Both the position numbers and the translations under genes were made by a program. A DNA stretch of 64,000 nucleotides from Serratia nevei (GTDB taxonomy: Bacteria > Pseudomonadota > Gammaproteobacteria > Enterobacterales > Enterobacteriaceae), in assembly GCF_037948395.1 (NCBI RefSeq), contig NZ_CP149940.1, forward strand, positions 2,976,001 to 3,040,000. The letters are read 5' to 3'. The notes beneath the pieces are model-generated. The model had not been told where the DNA came from. It made no database searches and saw nothing but the letters and a program-made list of their open reading frames with translations. Shown here piece by piece: positions 59,401-64,000 of the stretch (positions are counted from its first letter, which is position 1; each line of letters begins with the position of its first letter).

Positions 59401-60176
59401 TGCGGCACGTTGGAGCCCCAGGCGATAATGTAGGAGGAGTTGTACCAGTCGGCGGATTCCGGCACGTCGGTCTGCTCGCCCCAGGTCATCGGCGAGGCCG
59501 GCGGCAGATCGCAATACCAGTCGTAGAAGCTCAGGCAGGCGCCGCCGATCAGCGACAGGTAGCGGGCGCCGGCGGCGTAGGACACCATCGACATCGCCGG
59601 GATCGGCGAGAAGCCGATGATACGGTCCGGACCGAAGGTTTTGGCGGTATAGACGTTGGCGGCGGCGATCAGTTCATTGACCTCCTGCCAGCTGGAGCGG
59701 ACGAAGCCGCCGCGGCCGCGCGCCACCTTGTAGCTTTTGGCTTTTTCCGCATCGCCGACGATAGAGCCCCAGGCCGCGACGGGATCGCTGTGCTGCGCTT
59801 TCGCCTCGCGCCACAGCTTGAGCAGACGCTTGCGCATCAGCGGGTATTTCAGCCGGTTGGCGCTGTACAGGTACCAGGAGTAGCTGGCGCCGCGCGGGCA
59901 GCCGCGCGGTTCATGGTTGGGCAGATCGGGCCGGGTGCGCGGGTAGTCGGTTTGCTGGGTTTCCCAGGTCACCAGGCCATTCTTCACGTAGATCTTCCAA
60001 CTGCAGGAACCGGTACAGTTCACGCCGTGGGTAGAACGCACCACTTTGTCGTGCTGCCAACGGCTGCGGTAGCCGTCTTCCCAGTCGCGGTTGGTGTTCA
60101 AGGTCTGGCCGTGATCGCCAGAAAAAGGCTCCGCCAACTGCTTGAAATAGCGGAAACGGTCTAAAAATTTGCTCAT
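56415..60176 (-). CDS. narG: Respiratory nitrate reductase alpha subunit NarG
   Basis: NarG is the catalytic subunit, holding bis-MGD molybdenum and the FS0 [4Fe-4S] cluster, and reduces nitrate to nitrite on the cytoplasmic face. The 1253-residue product begins MSKFLDRFRYFKQLAEPFSG. HGVNCTGSCSW gives the His and Cys ligands of FS0, and YDWYCDLPPASP contains the Asp that binds Mo. No narK or narXL gene lies beside it in this window. A perfect FNR box lies 85 bases upstream of the start. Confidence 0.98.
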   Translation of the reverse strand: MSKFLDRFRYFKQLAEPFSGDHGQTLNTNRDWEDGYRSRWQHDKVVRSTHGVNCTGSCSWKIYVKNGLVTWETQQTDYPRTRPDLPNHEPRGCPRGASYSWYLYSANRLKYPLMRKRLLKLWREAKAQHSDPVAAWGSIVGDAEKAKSYKVARGRGGFVRSSWQEVNELIAAANVYTAKTFGPDRIIGFSPIPAMSMVSYAAGARYLSLIGGACLSFYDWYCDLPPASPMTWGEQTDVPESADWYNSSYIIAWGSNVPQTRTPDAHFFTEVRYKGTKTVAVTPDYAEVAKLCDHWLNPKQGTDSAMALAMGHVMLKEFHLDREVGYFRDYVRRYTDMPMLVLLEAREGGHYAAGRLLRAADLVDGLGQENNPEWKTVAIDSRSGDLVAPQGSIGFRWGEKGKWNLEQREGKSQQEVELQLSLLGMHDDVAEVGFPYFGGADSEHFNSVALDEILLHKLPVKRLQLADGSEALVTSVYDLQLANYGLERGLGDANCAADYDEVKAYSPAWAEQITGVSRHNIIRIAREFAENAEKTHGRSMIIVGAGVNHWYHMDMTYRGLINMLIFCGCVGQSGGGWAHYVGQEKLRPQTGWLPLAFGLDWQRPPRHMNSTSFFYNHSSQWRYETVGTDELLSPLADKSRFGGSLIDFNVRAERMGWLPSAPQLGTNPLRLAEQARAAGQSPVEFTVDSLKNGTLGFAAEQPDNPQNFPRNLFVWRSNLLGSSGKGHEYMLKYLLGTENGIQGKDLGQQGGVKPQEVEWREQGGEGKLDLVVTLDFRMSSTCLYSDVVLPTATWYEKDDMNTSDMHPFIHPLSAAVDPAWDSKSDWEIYKGIAKAFSEVCVGHLGQETDVVTLPIQHDSAAELAQPYGVQDWKKGECDLIPGKTAPHIIAVERDYPATYERFTSLGPLLDKLGNGGKGISWNTQTEVDFLKQLNYVKADGPAAGRPKIESAIDAAEVILSLAPETNGQVAVKAWEALSNVTGRDHRHLALNKEDEKIRFRDIQAQPRKIISSPTWSGLEDEHVSYNACYTNVHELIPWRTISGRQQLYQDHEWMRAFGESLLVYRPPIDTRAAQPLLNSKPNGNKEKALNFLTPHQKWGIHSTYSDNLLMLTLSRGGPIVWLSEDDAKDLGIADNDWIEAFNANGALTARAVVSQRIPAGMTMMYHAQERIVNLPGSEITSQRGGIHNSVTRACPKPTHMIGGYAQLAYGFNYYGTVGSNRDEFVVVRKMNRIDWLDDEGNDYAQGSQQENSK

Positions 60177-60260
60177 CCGGAATGCTCCTGAAGGCTCTTG
60201 TCGTTATAAGAAGACATGCTCAATCTGCCGCCAGCCTACTGACGGCCAACCGGCGGCAAA

Positions 60261-60274
60261 TTGATTGCGATCAA
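60261..60274. promoter_or_regulatory. FNR box of narGHJI
   Basis: TTGATTGCGATCAA matches the FNR consensus TTGAT-N4-ATCAA exactly. Placing it at -41.5 puts transcription start near 60226, with TAGGCT as the -10 on the minus strand. This fits anaerobic activation of narG. I could not pick out convincing NarL heptamers in the remaining upstream bases to 60468. Confidence 0.85.
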
Positions 60275-60468
60275 GAGAAAGCGGGAGGCGACGCGCGTAT
60301 CGGGTGAGAAATACCACCAAAGTATAGGTGCGGGATATGATGTTAATCGATTGAATTTAAATGAATAAAAGAGGCTGTCATGACAAAGGCTGGCGGAAGG
60401 GAGGCAAGGCGGGGTATTTGGGGGTAGGACGCGGGAGAGACCTCCCGCGTGACGTTAACTCGACGCAT

Positions 60469-62343
60469 TCAGCGCTGGAGCCACAGCGTCGCGGTGCCCA
60501 CGGCGGGCAACGCCAGCGCGATCTCCGCCCCCCCTTCCTGCTGCCGCCAGCCCGCCGGAAGGCGCAACCGGGTGCTTCCCTCTCGATAGTAAGGATTGGC
60601 TACCAGCAGCAAGGCGCGATCGCCCAGAATAAACATCCGCGCCGGCATTTGCGGATCGCTTCCCGCCAGCGGCGTCGATTTTCCCGTCAGCAGATAAGGG
60701 GTGAAAGCGGCGATTTGCTGCGACACGGCAGCCACACCGCGCCAGGTGGCGTCAAACTCCCGTTGGTCGAAGCGGCCGGTTTTGCGCTTGTAAAACAGAT
60801 CGGTATAGGAATAAAACAACAGCCCCTTGGCGCCGCCGATCAACGCCTGCCAGGCCTGGTTGCGGATTTCCGCCTCTGACGGCGGATGTGGCTTACGGCG
60901 GGCGTCATAAGCGGCGTGATCCATGATTTGCATCACCACCCAGGCCCCACGCGCCTGGCGGGCGGCCTGCACCGTGAGTTCGGTATAACGCGTGGTGCGC
61001 GTCAGATCGCTATCGTTCCCCACCGGGTAAGGGTCGGTCGCCAAAATGTCGCTGTTGTTGAAGTGAGCGTCCAACTCCCCGGTTTTGTTCAACACCTGGA
61101 AGGTGGGATGATCGCCGTCAAGCTGCTTTATTTGCAGGTTTTTTTCCTCGATCTTATCGAGATATTCCGGCCCCAGCTCATCGTTGATGTACCAGGCGAG
61201 CAGGTTGGGCTGAGAGCGCAAGCGCTGCACGTACCAGGCCGTCAGCGCCGCGTAATCGCCACCGCGCGCGGGCGGCGCGAAGCGGCTGCCGCGGTACTGA
61301 TCTTTGACGGAGTAAATCACCAGCAGCCCGCGCTGGCGTGCGTTGCGGAAAAAGGCGTAAGGATCTTTCTTCTCCCCATAATCATAATTCAGCACCGTGT
61401 TGAATCCCGCCGATGCGATGCGCGCCAAATGCTCATCGGTAGCCACATTGGCGTAAATACCCAACGGGAAAAGCCGTTGACCATCGCGTACGGTAAAGCC
61501 TTCGCTGTCGATCGCCACTTTGGCCGCAGGCTGCCCGACGCGAAAAGACAGCTCGCTGCCCTGTGCCGGCTGGGATTGCTGCCCGGTGACCTGCTGACGC
61601 AGGCGGTATTCCCCCTGGGCCAGGCCGGTCGGCAGTGGGTATTCGATCCGGCGCTGCCCTTCAACCTGATAACGGTCGCGGCTACTGTGAACAACCTGCC
61701 CCTCGGCATTGAGCAATTCGCTGTCGACTTGCAAACGCTGCGGCTGCGGAGTGACCAACAGCGTGTCGACCTTCCCCTGCGCCGACGCGCCGAGCTGATA
61801 CAACGCCGGCGTAGACGCTCGAGCACACGCATAGGCGTCGTCAAACCAGGCGGTACCGGTGCTCCCCTTGCGCAGATAGACGCCAAAAGTGACTCGCGCC
61901 GCCTGCGGCGGCACGGTATAGCTGGCGCTCACCTGCCGCCAGCCGCTGTCGCCGGTCACCCCTGCCGGATAGCTGCCTTCCAGAAAGCGCCCCTGCGCAT
62001 CGAAGCTCTGCAGATAAACCCCGGCGCCGCCGTCGCGGCTTTGCCCGCGTACGCCATGGGTCTTGAGCCAGACGCCGAAATCGATCGTCTGCCCGGGCGC
62101 AACCCGCAGCATCTGACTGAAGGTGCGGTACTGCGCGGCATCTGCATTGTCATAACGCAGACTGCCACGGCCGCTGTGCGCATCGCCGTCGGCCTGTGCG
62201 CCCTGCGCACGCCAGCCGCTAAGCCCCTGCTCAAAGCCGGGGTTGGCCAACAGATTGGGTTGGCAGCTTTGCGCCAGCGCCGAAGCGCTCCACCAGGCGC
62301 AACAGCCCAGAGCCGCCATCTGATACATCCCCTTCATGGTCAT
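60469..62343 (-). CDS. Secreted protein with carbohydrate-binding and glycoside-hydrolase-like domains
   Basis: The 624-residue product has a signal peptide (GMYQMAALGCCAWWSASALAQ). A jelly-roll carbohydrate-binding-like domain follows at about residues 25-185 (NPGFEQGLSGWRAQG, VAPGQTIDFGVWLKTHG). After a beta-sandwich linker a TIM-barrel-like region starts near 280, with VIYSVKDQYRG, LLAWYINDELGPEYLDKIEE (likely acid/base Glu) and ATDPYPVG. A beta-domain ends it. It may trim or degrade the polysaccharide made by the adjacent glycosyltransferases. The ATG at 62343 overlaps the upstream stop. Confidence 0.75.
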   Translation of the reverse strand: MTMKGMYQMAALGCCAWWSASALAQSCQPNLLANPGFEQGLSGWRAQGAQADGDAHSGRGSLRYDNADAAQYRTFSQMLRVAPGQTIDFGVWLKTHGVRGQSRDGGAGVYLQSFDAQGRFLEGSYPAGVTGDSGWRQVSASYTVPPQAARVTFGVYLRKGSTGTAWFDDAYACARASTPALYQLGASAQGKVDTLLVTPQPQRLQVDSELLNAEGQVVHSSRDRYQVEGQRRIEYPLPTGLAQGEYRLRQQVTGQQSQPAQGSELSFRVGQPAAKVAIDSEGFTVRDGQRLFPLGIYANVATDEHLARIASAGFNTVLNYDYGEKKDPYAFFRNARQRGLLVIYSVKDQYRGSRFAPPARGGDYAALTAWYVQRLRSQPNLLAWYINDELGPEYLDKIEEKNLQIKQLDGDHPTFQVLNKTGELDAHFNNSDILATDPYPVGNDSDLTRTTRYTELTVQAARQARGAWVVMQIMDHAAYDARRKPHPPSEAEIRNQAWQALIGGAKGLLFYSYTDLFYKRKTGRFDQREFDATWRGVAAVSQQIAAFTPYLLTGKSTPLAGSDPQMPARMFILGDRALLLVANPYYREGSTRLRLPAGWRQQEGGAEIALALPAVGTATLWLQR

Positions 62344-63083
62344 TTCCTTTTCACCACGGCGTTGAACAGATAAGTGGCGAACAGATAGCAGGATTTCTGG
62401 TAAGACAGCCCCAAATGCTGACGGTAAATCCGCCATTGCCAGTCCGCGGCGCGGATTTTGTTGCCCGACAGCGAATGGGTAGACAATCGGTAACAGGCCA
62501 GCGGTTCGGGAATGCAGTAGGCCAGGCCGTTACGCGCCTTCTGCAGCACCGCCAGCCACATCAAATAGTCCTCATGACCCACTTTTTGCTGATACACCTT
62601 ACCGATGCGCTTCTGGTTGTAGATGCCGGTGAGATTGCCGATCCAGTTGCTTTTCAACATGTCCTGATAGCCAATAAGCTCATCCGCACCCCGGGTGTTT
62701 TTGATCAACTTCAGGTCGTCTTCGAAGGTGTAATAATGGGAGCACACCACGTCGTAGCGGCGGGTTTGCAAAATGCTCGCCTGGCGCGACAGCTTGTTGG
62801 GGAGCCATACGTCATCGCTGTCGCAGAAGGCGATATAGTCGCCCTTCGCCGCCTCAATGCCGATGTTGCGCGTTTCCGCCACGCCCTGGTTATGCTCATT
62901 GCGTATGTAGGTGAGGCGATCGTGGATAAACGGCCGCACCACCTCGGCAGTATCGTCGGTGGACGCATCATCGATCACATACAGGTGATAATCGGTAAAT
63001 CGCTGATTCAGCACGCCTAGAATCGACTCTTTAATAGAGTGCGCCGCATTGTAGGCCGGCATTATCACGGATATCTTTTCCAT
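62340..63083 (-). CDS. Family 2 glycosyltransferase
   Basis: The 247-residue enzyme has the GT-A fold start ISVIMPAYNAAHSIKESI, VIDDASTDDT and the nucleotide-metal motif AFCDSDDVWLPNKLS. These are typical of inverting GT2 enzymes acting on lipid-linked sugars in surface polysaccharide assembly. A C-terminal basic segment could touch the membrane. It starts seven bases after the neighbouring GT4 gene and overlaps the secreted hydrolase gene. Confidence 0.9.
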   Translation of the reverse strand: MEKISVIMPAYNAAHSIKESILGVLNQRFTDYHLYVIDDASTDDTAEVVRPFIHDRLTYIRNEHNQGVAETRNIGIEAAKGDYIAFCDSDDVWLPNKLSRQASILQTRRYDVVCSHYYTFEDDLKLIKNTRGADELIGYQDMLKSNWIGNLTGIYNQKRIGKVYQQKVGHEDYLMWLAVLQKARNGLAYCIPEPLACYRLSTHSLSGNKIRAADWQWRIYRQHLGLSYQKSCYLFATYLFNAVVKRK

Positions 63084-63090
63084 TCTGTCC

Positions 63091-64000
63091 TCACTCGGTG
63101 AGCTGTTGCCACTCGGGATAAATACGTTCGGGAGAAAAACGACGGGACTTCTCTAACGCGGCGAGAGAAAAGTGCTCGCGCAAACCCGGATCGAGCATCA
63201 GTTTGATCACCCCTTCGCTGAAGGCGGCGGCGTCGTCATCGGGTACCAGATAGCCGTTGACGCCATCGTCTATCAACTCGGCCGGGCCGGTCTTGCAGTC
63301 GTAGGCCACCAGCGGCAGGCCGAAACTCATGGCTTCGATCAGCACCATCGGCAACCCTTCATAGCGAGAAGTCATCAGATACAGGCTGGCTTGGCGATAA
63401 TAGGCCGCCACGTCGGCGGTGGCCGGCAGCAGGCTCACCTGCCGCTCCAACCCGGCGTCTTCAATCTGCCGCCGCAATGCGTCGCGCTCCGGACCGTCGC
63501 CAATAATCAGCAGCCGCCAATCCGGCGCCTGCGCCGCCACTCCTCGCCACAACGCGATCAGACGATCGAAGCCTTTCTGATTGCTCAATCGCCCCACCGC
63601 CAGCGCCACCTTTTTCTGCAGCGTCGGTGTCGGCGCCTGCGTGCCGAATGGTGAAACGTTCTCGATCACCCGGCATTTTCCGGCCCCCACCCAGCGAGCG
63701 ATGGCGTCGCTATCTTGCCGCGTCAGGAAAATCACGCGGTCACACAGCCGGTAAACCAGCAACTTCAACCACTTAAATACGCGCGGGTACTGGTGAAAGC
63801 TGACGTGTTCACTCAACAGCAGCCGGCTGCGGGCACAGAACAAACGCAGAAAAGGCGTCATTACCACCGACAGCTTCCCCATGGAAACGGTAATGATCAC
63901 GTCCGCGCGTTCACGCCGCAGGGCCATCGCCAGCCGCCATGGCCAGAACAGCGAATCGCCGCCGCCGCAGCGCAGCCGGACGTCGTTCGCCAGCGGAAAG
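63091..64000 (-). CDS. Family 4 glycosyltransferase, 5' end outside window
   Basis: The open frame continues to the window edge, so the start is missing. The C-terminal GT-B domain shows VGRLSNQKGFDRLIALWR, LLIIGDGPERDALRRQIE and SRYEGLPMVLIEAMSFGLPLVAYDCKTGPAELI, the EX7E motif of retaining GT4 enzymes. It belongs with the next two genes to an exopolysaccharide-type cluster that extends beyond the window. Confidence 0.9.
   Translation of the reverse strand, partial: FPLANDVRLRCGGGDSLFWPWRLAMALRRERADVIITVSMGKLSVVMTPFLRLFCARSRLLLSEHVSFHQYPRVFKWLKLLVYRLCDRVIFLTRQDSDAIARWVGAGKCRVIENVSPFGTQAPTPTLQKKVALAVGRLSNQKGFDRLIALWRGVAAQAPDWRLLIIGDGPERDALRRQIEDAGLERQVSLLPATADVAAYYRQASLYLMTSRYEGLPMVLIEAMSFGLPLVAYDCKTGPAELIDDGVNGYLVPDDDAAAFSEGVIKLMLDPGLREHFSLAALEKSRRFSPERIYPEWQQLTE

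Noticed and set aside
56580..60164. A 1194-codon open frame on the plus strand opposite narG
   Set aside because: It mirrors narG codon by codon in a GC-rich gene and its product is a low-complexity string rich in His, Arg, Val and Gln with no family features. narG is unmistakable.
60361..60879. A 172-codon plus-strand frame opposite the 3' end of the secreted hydrolase gene
   Set aside because: Most of it is antisense to a better supported gene, and the product is low complexity.

Overview
The window is chromosomal DNA from an enterobacterium of the Serratia type, most likely Serratia marcescens or a close relative. Coding DNA is GC-rich and tightly packed. Many products match Escherichia coli orthologues (PabB, NudL, SdaA, YoaE, ManXYZ, YobD, MntP, RlmA, CspC, YobF, YebO, MgrB, YobH, YebW, AstCADBE, NarGHJI). 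The gene order follows the E. coli pabB-to-yobH segment but is opened by extra genes. A chromosomal fosA and a cioAB oxidase fit Serratia. The species name is inference; there is no rRNA or tRNA gene, IS element, CRISPR array or intact prophage here.

Layout. 1-13.9 kb is the conserved backbone: pabB (5' end outside the window), nudL, sdaA behind a structured leader, the c-di-GMP phosphodiesterase gene pdeD, yoaE, the mannose PTS manXYZ, yobD, mntP behind a yybP-ykoY manganese riboswitch, rlmA, a laccase-domain gene, cspC and yobF. At 13.9-18.9 kb the E. coli order is interrupted by a metallo-beta-lactamase-fold hydrolase, an aromatic amino acid permease, two small phage-type genes and fosA. 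Then yebO, mgrB and yobH resume. 19.8-25.2 kb holds many small genes (several tiny membrane proteins), an AraC regulator, a pirin, a Kbp/LysM protein and yebW. It ends in an array of perfect hairpins next to a porin gene.

26.9-33.1 kb is the complete astCADBE operon for arginine catabolism, with ArgR, sigma-54 and NtrC-like sites upstream of astC. It is followed by an HSL-type hydrolase, a five-gene peptide/nickel-type ABC transporter (34.7-40.3 kb), and a MocR-type regulator divergent from a cyanide-insensitive-type quinol oxidase operon (cioA, cioB, DUF2474).

45.2-53.2 kb is the most striking segment. Eight minus-strand genes, every junction overlapping by 4 or 8 bases, encode a KAS III-type ketosynthase, an NAD(P) epimerase/reductase, an MBL hydrolase, an F390-synthetase-like adenylating enzyme, a PAP2 phosphatase, a sterol-desaturase-family protein and two tandem fatty acid desaturases. 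Together they look like a dedicated pathway for an unusual lipid or hydrocarbon, analogous to but distinct from OleABCD. Just upstream lies narGHJI (respiratory nitrate reductase) with a perfect FNR site. The window ends in an exopolysaccharide-type cluster: a secreted glycoside-hydrolase-like protein and two glycosyltransferases, the last cut by the window edge.
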